The translations under genes and the position numbers were made by a program. Shown piece by piece: positions 45,036-56,223 of a DNA stretch of 64,000 nt. Under the pieces are notes generated by a model, which saw only the letters and a list, made by a program, of their open reading frames with translations, did no database searches and had not been told where the DNA came from. Position 1 is the stretch's first letter. Each line of letters opens with the position of its first letter. The DNA is from Rhizobium sullae (GTDB lineage: Bacteria > Pseudomonadota > Alphaproteobacteria > Rhizobiales > Rhizobiaceae), in assembly GCF_025200715.1 (NCBI RefSeq), contig NZ_CP104144.1, forward strand, positions 1,116,001 to 1,180,000, written 5' to 3'.

Positions 45036-46961
45036 ATGCCGCATCGTTTCACTTCACCGCGCACAGCATCAAAGCAAGAGCTCAAGGCCATCGTCCGCAT
45101 CATGGGCGGCGCCAACAATATCATCGTGCACGGCTTTGACGGCGTCATCGTTGAATGGTCGGCCGGATGCGAAAACATGTACGGTTGGACGCGTGACGAG
45201 GCTGTCGGCAAAGCCTTTGACAAGCTGCTTGGGTCGCAGTTTCCCGAGCCGCGCGAAAGCGTCAGCGAGCAGCTGCGTCAACAAGGATATTGGCAGGGTG
45301 AAATCATCCATCGCCACAGGGACGGCCATGACGTCTATGTGGTGTCGCGCTGCATGGTGGTGAATCTTTCCGACGATGGAGCCGTCGTCGTCCAGACCGA
45401 CAACGACATCAGCGATCTGAAGCGGGCCCAAAGCGAGGTCAACGCGCGCGAAGCCCACCTCCGCTCCATTCTCGCAACGGTTCCCGAAGCGATGATCGTC
45501 ATCGACGAGCGCGGAATTGTTATCTCTTTCAGCACTGCCGCGGAAAAGCTTTTCGGTATCAAAGCAGACGCCATCTGCGGCCGGAATATCAGCAACTTGA
45601 TGCCGAACCCCGATCGTGATGCCCACGATGGTTATATTTCGCGCTATATCAGGACGGGCGAGCGCCGCATTATCGGCTACGGCCGCGTGGTGACGGGTCA
45701 ACGGGCCGATGGTTCGAAATTCCCGATGGAGCTTCATGTCGGTGAGACCACCGCAAACGGCGAGCGGATATTTACCGGCTTCGTCCGCGATCTGACAGGC
45801 AGGTACAAGATCGAGGAAGATCTCAGGCAGGCGCAGAAGATGGAAGCCGTCGGGCAACTAACAGGGGGGATTGCCCATGACTTCAACAATCTTCTGACGG
45901 TAATCAGCGGTAATCTCGAAATGATCGAAGCGAAGCTTCCGGAGGGGCCGCTCAGTGTGCTGCTGCGCGAGGCGCAGGACGCAGCCGGCGATGGCGCAAA
46001 GCTGACGGAGCAACTTTTGGCGTTCGGGCGCCGCCAGCCTCTCAATCCAACGCTTGCGGACCTCGGGCAGCTGGTATCGAGCTTCTCCGATCTGTTGCGG
46101 CGGACGCTTGGCGAAAATATCGACCTGAAGACGGTCATTGTCGGCTCAAATCACAATGTGCTGGTCGACAGTTCCCAGCTGCAGAACGCGCTTTTGAACA
46201 TTGCTCTGAATGCACGCGACGCGATGCCGCGCGGTGGCAGCCTGACAACGGAGATCAAGCGTGTCTATCTCGATGCAGACTACGCGAAGATGTATCCGCA
46301 GGTGCGCACCGGAAACTTCGTTCTCATTTCCGTCACCGATACAGGCGTCGGCATGTCGGATGAAGTCAAGGAACACGCCTTTGAGCCGTTCTTCACCACC
46401 AAGGATGTTGGTTCCGGTACAGGCCTCGGCCTCAGCATGGTCTACGGCTTCGTGAAGCAGTCGGGCGGTCATCTGCAGCTCTACAGCGAGCTCGGGCGCG
46501 GCACGACGATCCGCATCTATCTTCCCTGGGTACAGGCAGTTGCGGCAAAAGTTGAGGCCTCCGAAACGAGACCAGAAGCGCGCGATGTGCTGCCGGGCGG
46601 CGCCGAGACGGTGCTGGTGGTCGAGGACGATGCACGCGTGCGGCGGGTCGCGGTCGCGCGCCTGTCGTCGATGGGCTACAAGGTCGTCGAGGCGAACAAT
46701 GCTCAGACGGCGTTGGAGATTCTCGCCGAAGATCCCACGATTGCCCTTCTGTTCACAGATATTGTCATGCCCGGCGGCATGACCGGCGACGAACTTGCCA
46801 AGGAGGCGCATGTCATGCGCTCCGACCTGAAGATCCTCTTTACATCGGGTTACGCTGAACCGGGCCTCGGCGGTCGCGAATTTGCAACGCCCGGCAGTTG
46901 GCTGCGCAAGCCCTATACGGCAAAGGATCTCGCCGTGCGGGTTCGCGAGCTGCTGGACTGA
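45036..46961 (+). CDS. fixL: Hybrid FixL-like oxygen sensor kinase
   Basis: 641 residues from [21 protein letters not shown] first PAS (about 15-130) is followed by a haem PAS (135-255) with His197 in AHDGYISRY and Arg217 in GYGR, 20 apart as in FixL. Then HisKA ([11 protein letters not shown]), HATPase ([28 protein letters not shown]) and a receiver with [11 protein letters not shown]. Extra receiver and missing FixJ are hallmarks of rhizobial hybrid FixL. Downstream of fixK with 28 bp gap, probably co-transcribed. The start is uncertain: it could begin at 44964 inside fixK. Confidence 0.9.
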   Translation: MPHRFTSPRTASKQELKAIVRIMGGANNIIVHGFDGVIVEWSAGCENMYGWTRDEAVGKAFDKLLGSQFPEPRESVSEQLRQQGYWQGEIIHRHRDGHDVYVVSRCMVVNLSDDGAVVVQTDNDISDLKRAQSEVNAREAHLRSILATVPEAMIVIDERGIVISFSTAAEKLFGIKADAICGRNISNLMPNPDRDAHDGYISRYIRTGERRIIGYGRVVTGQRADGSKFPMELHVGETTANGERIFTGFVRDLTGRYKIEEDLRQAQKMEAVGQLTGGIAHDFNNLLTVISGNLEMIEAKLPEGPLSVLLREAQDAAGDGAKLTEQLLAFGRRQPLNPTLADLGQLVSSFSDLLRRTLGENIDLKTVIVGSNHNVLVDSSQLQNALLNIALNARDAMPRGGSLTTEIKRVYLDADYAKMYPQVRTGNFVLISVTDTGVGMSDEVKEHAFEPFFTTKDVGSGTGLGLSMVYGFVKQSGGHLQLYSELGRGTTIRIYLPWVQAVAAKVEASETRPEARDVLPGGAETVLVVEDDARVRRVAVARLSSMGYKVVEANNAQTALEILAEDPTIALLFTDIVMPGGMTGDELAKEAHVMRSDLKILFTSGYAEPGLGGREFATPGSWLRKPYTAKDLAVRVRELLD

Positions 46962-47317
46962 CTATCCTTTGACTGCCCAGCGCGCCGATAAATGAAGCGC
47001 GCTCGCAGCGGTGTGCGAAGCGGACCGTCAGCGCCCGCAATCCACAAGCCACTCACGATTCCACAATCCGAGCGAACGGTCGGGCCCCCGGCCACCCGAG
47101 GGCCAAGGCAGGCACGCCGATCTGTCTGTGGCCATGCGGGTCGGCTCCGTCCTTCGAATATTCTAAGCACGTCCCCCTCAGCGTTCGGCCGGTCGCGGTG
47201 ATCATCTGGGTGGACGTTGATGGCTCTATTTGACCAACGTCAAAGAAGCACCCGTGCAGCAGGCGTATCACACCAGCCGACGGCCAGTTCGGCCATCGTT
47301 CAACTAGGAGATATGAA
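46962..47317. other. Intergenic region before pseudoazurin
   Basis: No supported gene. It holds an inverted repeat at 46979-47003 (AGCGCGC / GCGCGCT) after the kinase gene and the anaerobox at 47230. Confidence 0.5.
47230..47243. promoter_or_regulatory. FixK/FNR box before pseudoazurin
   Basis: TTGAC-CAAC-GTCAA, full match, 75 bp upstream of the pseudoazurin start. Confidence 0.8.
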
Positions 47318-47764
47318 ATGCGTTCGATATTTGCGGGTCTTTTTGCCGCGACGGCCGTGCTTGCTGCGACCACGATGCCGCTGATGGCAGCCGACCACCA
47401 GGTGCAGATGCTCAACAAGGGTGCTGCCGGCGCCATGGTGTTTGAGCCGAGCTTCACCAAGATCGCCCCTGGCGACACGATCACTTTCGTCCCGACTGAC
47501 AAATCTCACAATGTCGAGTCCTTCAAGGGTTTGATCCCGGAAGGCGCCGCTGCATTCAAATCGAAGGCAAGCGAGCAGGTTCAGATCAAGTTCGATGCGC
47601 CCGGCGCCTATGTGATCAAGTGCACGCCGCACGTCGCCATGGGAATGGTCGCGCTGATCCAGGTTGGTGATGCGCCCGCAAATCTTGAAGCCGTTAAGAC
47701 CGCCAAGCTTCCAAACATGGTCCGCAAGCGCCTCGATGCGGACATCGCCAAGATGACCCAATAA
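47318..47764 (+). CDS. azuP: Pseudoazurin (type 1 copper protein)
   Basis: 148 residues; Sec signal [20 protein letters not shown] cleaved after MAA. Type 1 copper ligands are His64 (KSHNVES), Cys102, His105 and Met110 in [15 protein letters not shown] precedes the ATG. Pseudoazurin is a periplasmic electron donor to nitrite and nitrous oxide reductases, and possibly to other oxidoreductases. No nirK or nosZ is in the window, but the nor cluster is 13 kb away. FixK-box regulated by position; it is followed by copper-related genes. Confidence 0.95.
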   Translation: MRSIFAGLFAATAVLAATTMPLMAADHQVQMLNKGAAGAMVFEPSFTKIAPGDTITFVPTDKSHNVESFKGLIPEGAAAFKSKASEQVQIKFDAPGAYVIKCTPHVAMGMVALIQVGDAPANLEAVKTAKLPNMVRKRLDADIAKMTQ

Positions 47765-47852
47765 TCCCGCTCAGCGCTTAGATGCCGGCAGCTGGGCTGA
47801 AATGTCCCAGCGCCGGCAAGCCGCCGACGGCAATCAACCCAGGAGAGTGACA

Positions 47853-48380
47853 GTGCTGAGAACATCCCTCATCGCACTTGGTCTTTGCATTGCAGGAGCG
47901 GCTTCCGCCAGCGCCCATGTCTCGCTTGAAAAGACGGAAGCCCCTGCCGGCAAGGTTTATAAGGCGGTTCTGCGTGTCGGACATGGTTGCGACGGCAAGC
48001 CGACGATCAAGCTGCGCGTGAAAATTCCGGAAGGCATTCTCTCGGTCAAGCCCATGCCGAAATCCGGCTGGACGATCGAAAAGGCCAAGGGCCAATATCC
48101 AAAAGCCTACGAGCTTTACGGCAAGCCGGTCGCCGAAGGCATCACCGAACTCGTCTGGTCCGGCGGCAATCTTGCCGATGATGAGTATGACGAGTTCGTC
48201 TTCCGCGCTGTTGTTGCCAACGAGCTTGCTGCTGGTTCCAAAGTCTATTTCCCGGTTATCCAGGAGTGCACGGACGGCGCCGTCGAGCGGTGGATCGATA
48301 TCCCGGCCGCTGGCAAGGCGTCGGACGATTACGAGACGCCGGCTCCCTTCTTCGCGATTGTCGCCCAGCCACGTTCTTGA
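47853..48380 (+). CDS. YcnI-like copper-related exported protein (DUF1775)
   Basis: 175 residues using GTG at 47853 after AGGAG; this gives the signal peptide VLRTSLIALGLCIAGAASASA. The mature protein begins HVSLEKTEAPAGKVYKAVLR; the N-terminal His after cleavage is the copper ligand in YcnI-family domains. It has GCDGKPTIKLRVKIPEGI and the conserved W residues. Such proteins bind Cu(II) in the periplasm or membrane and neighbour CopC/CopD genes, as here. Confidence 0.85.
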   Translation: MLRTSLIALGLCIAGAASASAHVSLEKTEAPAGKVYKAVLRVGHGCDGKPTIKLRVKIPEGILSVKPMPKSGWTIEKAKGQYPKAYELYGKPVAEGITELVWSGGNLADDEYDEFVFRAVVANELAAGSKVYFPVIQECTDGAVERWIDIPAAGKASDDYETPAPFFAIVAQPRS

Positions 48381-48403
48381 GAAAGCGCGATCGAGGAACC
48401 GCC

Positions 48404-49546
48404 ATGGCTGAGTCGCGAAACCGGATCTCGGCCCGTTCCTCCATCCTTCTGCTCACGCTTCTTCGGTTTTTGGCTCTTGCTATCCTGATGGCGCTATTTG
48501 AGCCGGCCGCTGCATTGGCCCATGCCTCCCTCGTCGGATCGACACCCGCCCAAGGGGCGGTGATTGCGACGCCGCCCCGCGCGATCGTCTTTGAGTTCAA
48601 TGAAGCCGTTGCTCCTCTCGTGCTGACCGGAATTGCGCCGGGCGGGAGCAGCCGAAAGTTCAGCGCGACAGCAGACGGCACGAGACTTGTCGTTTCCGAT
48701 CCCGATCTTCAAGCGCTTGGAACCTATCTCTTCAGTTTCCGCGTCATCTCCGACGACGGCCATACGGTTGTGGGCACCATCGCCTTCTCCGTCGGCGCGC
48801 CGAGCGCCTCGCCTGGAACTGCGGCGGAACGGAAATCACCGCCTGCATTGGTCAATTTGGGCGACGCGTTGGCTGCTTTACCTCTGTTTCTCCTTCGCAA
48901 TCGGAGGCGCGTTTTTCGAAACTTGCCTGAAGAGCACACCGCCTGTGTCCAGTCTCAGCCGAACCTGGGCGCTGCTTGGCCTGGCGCTTCTTGCGGGCTC
49001 GGCCTACCTGCAGAGCCTTGATGAACTTGGTCTTTCCCTTGTGGCAAGTCCTCAGCTTGCGCCGTTCCTTCGTGCTCTCCACGGCGGTTACGGCATTTCG
49101 ATAGCCTGTGGGGCGGCCGCGTTTTTCCTTGCTGGCTGACGTCGATGCGCGCGCATGGAGATGGCAGTCGTTGGATAGGATTGACCGCATTGCTTGCCGC
49201 AGCCACAGCCTTTTCATCGACCGGCCATGCAAGCACTGCCGAACCGAGATGGCTGGCGCGTACGGCGATCTTCATTCACAGCGGCTCATCGATGTTCTGG
49301 GTTGGCAGCCTGCCCGTCTTGCTGAAACGTTGCCTGGGCGCGCATTACAAGGAAGAAGGCGTCCTACGCGTCTTTTCACGCCTCATCCCGCTTCCGCTTA
49401 CTGCCCTCATCGTCTCAGGCGCTGTCGTCATCAGCCTGCAGGTTCCGAAACTGTCGTCCTTGTGGACTTCATCCTACGGCCTGATTTTGACGATCAAGCT
49501 GGTGTTCGTCATAACATTGCTCGCCTTGGCCTGCTTCAATAAGTTC
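48404..49546 (+). pseudogene. CopC-CopD fusion, frameshifted twice and 3' truncated
   Basis: MAESRNRISARSSILLL opens with a signal peptide and a CopC domain (AHASLVGSTPAQGAVIATPP, VISDDGHTVVGTIAFSVG). Near 48860 the reading moves to the next frame (RWLLYLCFSFAIGGAFFETC through GGYGISIACGAAAFFLAG, stop at 49139). It then returns to the first frame at about 49145 (LTALLAAATAFSSTGHAS through ACFNKF). These parts are the CopD membrane domain. The sequence then changes to a fragment of another gene on the opposite strand. Copper import/resistance function is probably lost. Confidence 0.8.
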
Positions 49547-49771
49547 ATGAGTGGGCGCGCGGCCGTCGCGCGTCGCATCGTGGAGGGCGAGGTCTTCGAG
49601 GTGGACGAGCTCGCCGTCGATCCACAGCGAGACGCAGGCGTCGGCGAAATGAGATCGTCCGAGCCGGACCGTCGAGCGGGCGATCTTCTCGTCAAGCCGC
49701 CCCAATAACACCAAAGCATCCGGGCTTTGAGGTCTCGTTTCTTCTGGCCAAGCCGCTTGCTGCCAGACCAA
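49547..49771 (-). pseudogene. Fragment of DUF1612 / y4cF-type protein
   Basis: The minus strand reads ALVLLGRLDEKIARSTVRLG then SHFADACVSLWIDGELVHLE and ALHDATRDGRAPTHEL. This is close to the N-terminal region of DUF1612/HTH proteins of rhizobial plasmids (often near repABC). It stops abruptly at about 49547, where the copD remnant begins. It is a rearrangement breakpoint, not a working gene. Confidence 0.6.
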
Positions 49772-49776
49772 TTTGA

Positions 49777-49794
49777 ACTATAGTCACTATAGTC
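49777..49794. repeat. Tandem ACTATAGTC repeat upstream of decarboxylase
   Basis: ACTATAGTC occurs twice head to tail; each contains the 8-bp palindrome ACTATAGT. It lies 115 bp before the decarboxylase start. An operator role is possible but unproven. Confidence 0.4.
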
Positions 49795-49909
49795 ATCATG
49801 GACGCCGCTTTTCGACGGTATCGAGGCAAAGATGAGCGAGGAAGAACTGGCGCTTTCACGCTCGACGCCCGGCTCCCAGTTCCAGGCGGTGGCGTAAGGA
49901 GGGCGGGCA

Positions 49910-51373
49910 ATGGAGGGGGTGCCGAAGGAAGAAACGCTCGATCCTTCCGACTGGTCGGAAGTCGAGACCCTGTCGCATCGCATCATCGACGATGCGATCG
50001 GCCATCTCCGCGACGTGCGCGACCGGCCAGCGTGGCAGGCCATGCCCGCGAACGTGCGGGACATCTTCCGCAGCCCCCTGCCGACCGACGCCACGCCGCT
50101 CGGGGAGGTCTATCGCACGGTCGTCGATGCCGTGATGGCCTATCCGATGGGCAATATCCACCCGCGGTTCTGGGCCTGGTACATGGGTTCCAGTAATTTC
50201 ACCGGCGCGCTCGGCGATTTCCTGGCCGCGATCCAGGGCTCCAACGTCGGCGGCGGCAACCATGCCGCAGCCCTCATCGACAGCCAGGTCGTCAGCTGGT
50301 GCAAGGAGATGCTGGGCTTTCCGGCGGAGGCCAGCGGCACGCTCGTCAGCGGCGGCTCGATGGCGAACCTCATCGGGCTGACAGTCGCGCGCAATGTCAA
50401 GGCCGGCGTGGACGTTCGCGAGCATGGCGTCGCGGCAATGCCGCAGCCGCTGCGCTTTTACGGATCGGACCAGATTCACGGGTGCCACCGCAAGGCCATT
50501 GAGGCGCTCGGCCTCGGCAACGGCGCATTGAGGCGCGTCGGCACCGACGCAGCGCTCCGGATCGACATCGCGGAGCTTGAAGCGGCGATCACGCAGGATC
50601 GCGCGCAGGGCATCCGCCCCGCCTGCATCATCGCGAATGCGGGCACGGTCAATACGGGCGCGATCGACGACCTTCCTGCGCTCGCCGACCTTGCGGCACG
50701 CGAAGGGCTCTGGCTGCATGTGGACGGCTGTGTCGGCGCGCTCATCGCGATCGCGCCGGAAAACCGGCATCTGGTCTGTGGCATCGAGCGTGCCGATTCC
50801 GTAGCTCTGGACCCGCACAAGCTGCTGCATGCTCCGTTCGAAGCCGGATGCGCGCTGGTCCGCGATGCGGCCGCACATCGCGGCGCCTTCGCGACGACGG
50901 CCGAATATCTCGAAACCGCGCCGCGCGGCCTAGCGGCGGGCGGCTGGCTGAGCGATTACGGCTTGCAGACCTCGCGCGGTTTCCGGGCCCTGAAGATATG
51001 GATGGCGCTGAAGGAGCACGGCGTCGCGAAGTTTGGGCGCCTCATAGACCAGGCTATTGCGCAGGCTCGCCATCTCACGCAACGGATCGAAGCCGAGCCG
51101 ATGCTGGAACTGGTTGCCCCGACCGTTGTCAACATTGTGTGCTTTCGCTACCGGCCGCGCGATACCGACGCGTCCCGGCGAAAGGAAATCAACGTAGAGA
51201 TCATGCTACAGCTACAGGAAAATGGCATCGCCGTCGTCTCCGACACGACGGTTCACGGAGAGCACTGCTTGCGCGCCGCGATCGCCAATCACCGTACACG
51301 ACAAGAAGATCTGGATCTTCTCGTGCGGGAAGTGATTCGCACTGGCGATCAACTGCACGCAGCAACCTCTTGA
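49910..51373 (+). CDS. Group II PLP-dependent amino acid decarboxylase
   Basis: 487 residues from MEGVPKEETLDPSDWSEVET after AAGGAGG. Pyridoxal-decarboxylase motifs: NIHPRFWAWYMG, GSNVGGGNHAAALIDSQVV, VSGGSMANLIGL, WLHVDGCVGAL and the Schiff-base Lys304 in DPHKLLHAPFEAG. Family members act on aromatic amino acids, tyrosine or glutamate; HVDGC where many have HVDAA leaves substrate open. It is flanked by a DUF1612 fragment and an integrase relic, is richer in GC than the fix block and probably arrived by horizontal transfer. Confidence 0.88.
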   Translation: MEGVPKEETLDPSDWSEVETLSHRIIDDAIGHLRDVRDRPAWQAMPANVRDIFRSPLPTDATPLGEVYRTVVDAVMAYPMGNIHPRFWAWYMGSSNFTGALGDFLAAIQGSNVGGGNHAAALIDSQVVSWCKEMLGFPAEASGTLVSGGSMANLIGLTVARNVKAGVDVREHGVAAMPQPLRFYGSDQIHGCHRKAIEALGLGNGALRRVGTDAALRIDIAELEAAITQDRAQGIRPACIIANAGTVNTGAIDDLPALADLAAREGLWLHVDGCVGALIAIAPENRHLVCGIERADSVALDPHKLLHAPFEAGCALVRDAAAHRGAFATTAEYLETAPRGLAAGGWLSDYGLQTSRGFRALKIWMALKEHGVAKFGRLIDQAIAQARHLTQRIEAEPMLELVAPTVVNIVCFRYRPRDTDASRRKEINVEIMLQLQENGIAVVSDTTVHGEHCLRAAIANHRTRQEDLDLLVREVIRTGDQLHAATS

Positions 51374-51428
51374 GGGGGTTTTCAGGTGCGAGCTTCAAGC
51401 TCGCCCCCCGGCGGCGCTTATATCTTTC

Positions 51429-51765
51429 GTGCGCCAGAAGGAGGCGATCCTGCCGGAAGACCTCATCGCGATCCTTGAGACGCTTGACCGTGCCGGCCTT
51501 TGCGACCGCACAGTACTGCTATCGGCTTTGCCGGAGGCCTCTGCCGTTCGAAGATCACCGGGCTCGATCTTGGTCGCGACCAGACAGAGGCGGACGCGCC
51601 TGTTCTCAGGGCAATCGCCGCGCGCCGGCCTTGCCTCCTCGGCCGACATCGAGGAGCGCTACGTTCAGAAACAACTAGGTCACGCCTCGGCCGAGATGAC
51701 CCCGTAAATATCAGCGGCGACGCGACCGCTTCCGAACCAATCTTACCAAGGCGTCGGGGCTTTAA
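51429..51765 (+). pseudogene. Tyrosine recombinase (integrase) relic
   Basis: Pieces in three frames: RQKEAILPEDLIAILETLDR, then IGFAGGLCRSKITGLDLGRD, then ADIEERYVQKQLGHASAEMT, then KYQRRRDRFRTNLTKASGL ending at 51765. These match the middle and end of rhizobial phage-type integrases. Most of the catalytic domain between GRDQTE and ADIEERY is deleted and at least two frame changes exist. It is a dead mobility gene just after the decarboxylase. Confidence 0.75.
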
Positions 51766-51888
51766 GGCCCCTCACCTGCCCCGGTGATGAAACCGCTAGG
51801 CCAAAATTGCGCGCTGGGTTTTCAGCTGAGCGCTTCAATTGAAACTGAGGGCATCGCGTTGAAAGTACGCGAAACTCGCTTATCGGCA

Positions 51889-51997
51889 GCTTCGCGTTCT
51901 TGACCATCCCCAGCACTCCGGCTCGGCCACGATATGGCGCCGCATGCAGCAGACGAACGAGCGCAGCATGTCGCCTATCGAATCCCACGACAGCCTT
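51889..51997 (-). pseudogene. Duplicated 3' fragment of hemerythrin-like gene
   Basis: About 109 bases match 59138-59246 (3' end of the hemerythrin-like gene) at roughly 85 percent by eye, in the same orientation. The minus-strand reading keeps SIGDMLRSFVCCMRRHIVAE before drifting. The two copies bracket the copper operon. Confidence 0.7.
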
Positions 51998-52443
51998 CAA
52001 CTCGCCACGAGACTTTCGGCGGATGCGCCGGGCAGGCAGACAGATGCCGACTTCCTGGGAGCCGGGCGGGCGGCCTGCGAGAAATCGACGGCGGGAGAAG
52101 GTTCTATGCGCATGGCAAGCCTCGATGCGCGGGCGGACCGACCGGCCATTACGGGGATAGCACAGCGCACACTCTTCTCGTGCCTTCCTCCGTCCCGATA
52201 GAGCACTGTCCCGCCACCGTCGAATTCTGACACAGCGTGATGACGACGTCGAAATCGAAGGCGGGATCTCGGCCAGGTCCGCCCTCGGCCAGACTGAGGC
52301 TGACCGACCGGCTACCGCCCTACGAAGCAGTGTCGAAGATGGCAATCCCGGACGCCGCCGATATCGATGCGAACTGCGCGCAAAGGATCAGAGACAGAAG
52401 GACCCGGCGCATCTCTCCCCCGCCGTTATCGATGTAAGCCGAC
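51998..52443. other. Gene-poor stretch with unassigned remnants
   Basis: No convincing gene. A 30-codon minus-strand reading at 52320-52412, MRRVLLSLILCAQFASISAA, follows GGGAGAG and looks like a signal peptide that soon ends. The following frames contain short unassigned open stretches. It is probably a decayed exported-protein gene. Confidence 0.35.
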
Positions 52444-52475
52444 CGAAGGCTCCGCGATTATTCGCGGAGCCTTCG
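52444..52475 (-). terminator. Hairpin terminating the copper operon
   Basis: CGAAGGCTCCGCGA / TCGCGGAGCCTTCG is a perfect 14-bp stem with a 4-base loop, 20 bases after the EF-hand gene stop. No T tract, but it is one of the strongest hairpins in the window. Confidence 0.65.
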
Positions 52476-52495
52476 AGGTTGGTCCCTCGGCCCCA

Positions 52496-52939
52496 CTATG
52501 GCCGCATGAATGTTTGCACCTCCTCGGTCGTGACCTTGCCATCGTTGTTCGCATCCACGCTGTCGAATATCCGCTTGTGGATCGCCGTCACCTCCTCGAA
52601 GGACAGCGCGCCGTCTCCGTCGGCATCGGCGACCGCGAACATGATCTTCATCATGTGTCCGCGCATCGCCATCATCGGCATGCCGCCCATCATGCCGGAC
52701 GGCATCATGTTCCGCCCCATCATCCCGCCAGGCATCATACCGGATCCGCCGGGCATGGCTCCCTGGCCCTGCCCCGTCATTCCGCCGTCCGCGTCGGATG
52801 GGGGTGGTGCCTGCGCCGGCGTCGCAGGATGATGCGGGTCTGCAACGTTCGTCTGCGCGTGCGCGAGACCAGTTCCGCCGGCCGCGATCAGTGCGGCTAG
52901 CATCACCGCCTTTGGCAATATTGTCGTCGTCATGTTCAT
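52496..52939 (-). CDS. Exported Met-rich EF-hand protein
   Basis: 147 residues from MNMTTTILPKAVMLAALIAA after AAAAGGAG, with a signal peptide ending AHAQ. The middle is Met/Gly-rich (GGSGMMPGGMMGRNMM), a pattern of copper-binding periplasmic proteins. Two EF-hand loops follow: DADGDGALSFEE and DANNDGKVTTEE. Likely periplasmic Ca2+ and possibly Cu binding. Last gene of the copper operon, 84 bp after copA. Confidence 0.82.
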   Translation of the reverse strand: MNMTTTILPKAVMLAALIAAGGTGLAHAQTNVADPHHPATPAQAPPPSDADGGMTGQGQGAMPGGSGMMPGGMMGRNMMPSGMMGGMPMMAMRGHMMKIMFAVADADGDGALSFEEVTAIHKRIFDSVDANNDGKVTTEEVQTFMRP

Positions 52940-53023
52940 TCTCCTTTTGCTTGGTTCTTCGACCTGCGTCGTCCATCCTGCGCAGGACAGGCATTTACAC
53001 ATCATGCTCCGGCGGGCGCTGAC

Positions 53024-55232
<2,209 letters not shown>

Positions 55233-55240
<8 letters not shown>

Positions 55241-55910
55241 GGACTGCTCCTCCGCGATCGCTTCCAGCCGCATTCGTTCCGCGGCCGAACCTCGGAAGGA
55301 ACTGAGGAACGGTCCTGGCATAGGCGTCCCATTCGGATCCAAACTCGGCCCGCGAGGCCACCTCCTCCCGCTTCGCAAGGCGAATATAGACCCATACCAG
55401 CACCGGGAACATGACGAGCGTCACCAGGGTCGGCCATTGCAGTAGGAATCCGATCATGATGACGACGAAGGCGTCGTACTGTGGATGGCGGACGCGCGCG
55501 TATGGCCCCGTGGTCGCCAGACGGCGGTCGCGCTGGGCGGCATAGAGCACATGCCAGCTTGACGCGAGCAGCCAGAAGCCGGCGACGATCAGGATGTTGC
55601 TTGCGAGATGGAACGGCCCGAGATGCGGGTTGACGCGCCAGCCGAGCGTCATCTCCAGCAGGTGGCCGGCGTCGTGCGACCAGAAATCGACGCCCGGAAA
55701 ATGCCGCCCGAGCCAGCCGGACAGCAGATAGATGGTCAGCGGAAAGCCATACATCTCGGTGAAGAGTGCCACGACGAAGGCGGAGAAGGCGCCAAGCGAG
55801 CGCCAGTCCCGTTTTGTCTCGAGCCTCGTGAAGCTCGCGGCGAAGACAATGAACACCATGGAATTGATGATCACCAGGCTCCAGAGTCCATAGGCGGGAG
55901 TGTCAGACAT
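55233..55910 (-). CDS. Isoprenylcysteine carboxyl methyltransferase-like membrane protein
   Basis: 225 residues from [20 protein letters not shown]. About six membrane helices and the ICMT/PEMT signature [20 protein letters not shown] (G-x-Y-x2-V-R-HPxY) followed by a conserved E in [12 protein letters not shown]. Such proteins sit in bacterial metal-resistance operons; whether they methylate a lipid or protein is not established. Overlaps copA by 8 bp and DUF2933 by 8 bp, so it is coupled with both. Confidence 0.85.
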
Positions 55911-56166
55911 CTTCTTTCTCCTTCGGCTCGTGTGGCGTCGTGCCCGCTCGATGGGTCGAATGATCTTGACCGGTATGGCCGCCGTGTCCGTGATGCATGA
56001 ACATATGCATGAGCGGGCAGGCCAGGATGAGAAGCCAGGGCAGGACGCCGAGGACGTGGACGCGATGCTCATAGGCTACGAGCCCTGCCGCGATGACGGC
56101 GAAGGCGATGAAGACGGTTCGGCTGTACGTGCTCCATGCCGACGGATAGGAATGGTTCTGATTCAT
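55903..56166 (-). CDS. DUF2933 small membrane protein
   Basis: 87 residues with two hydrophobic segments ([40 protein letters not shown]) and a His-rich tail ([15 protein letters not shown]) able to bind metal. [12 protein letters not shown] is the DUF2933 signature, found next to CopA/ICMT genes. Probable accessory of copper export. Confidence 0.82.
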   Translation of the reverse strand: MNQNHSYPSAWSTYSRTVFIAFAVIAAGLVAYEHRVHVLGVLPWLLILACPLMHMFMHHGHGGHTGQDHSTHRAGTTPHEPKEKEDV

Positions 56167-56223
56167 GAGGATGCCTCGGTTCCTTGGAGTTGCAGAAAGG
56201 GCTTCGCGGTTTCCGAGACCGCG

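Noticed and set aside
46979..47003. AGCGCGC / GCGCGCT inverted repeat after the hybrid kinase
   Set aside because: Seven-bp stem, long loop, no T tract; not enough for a terminator call.
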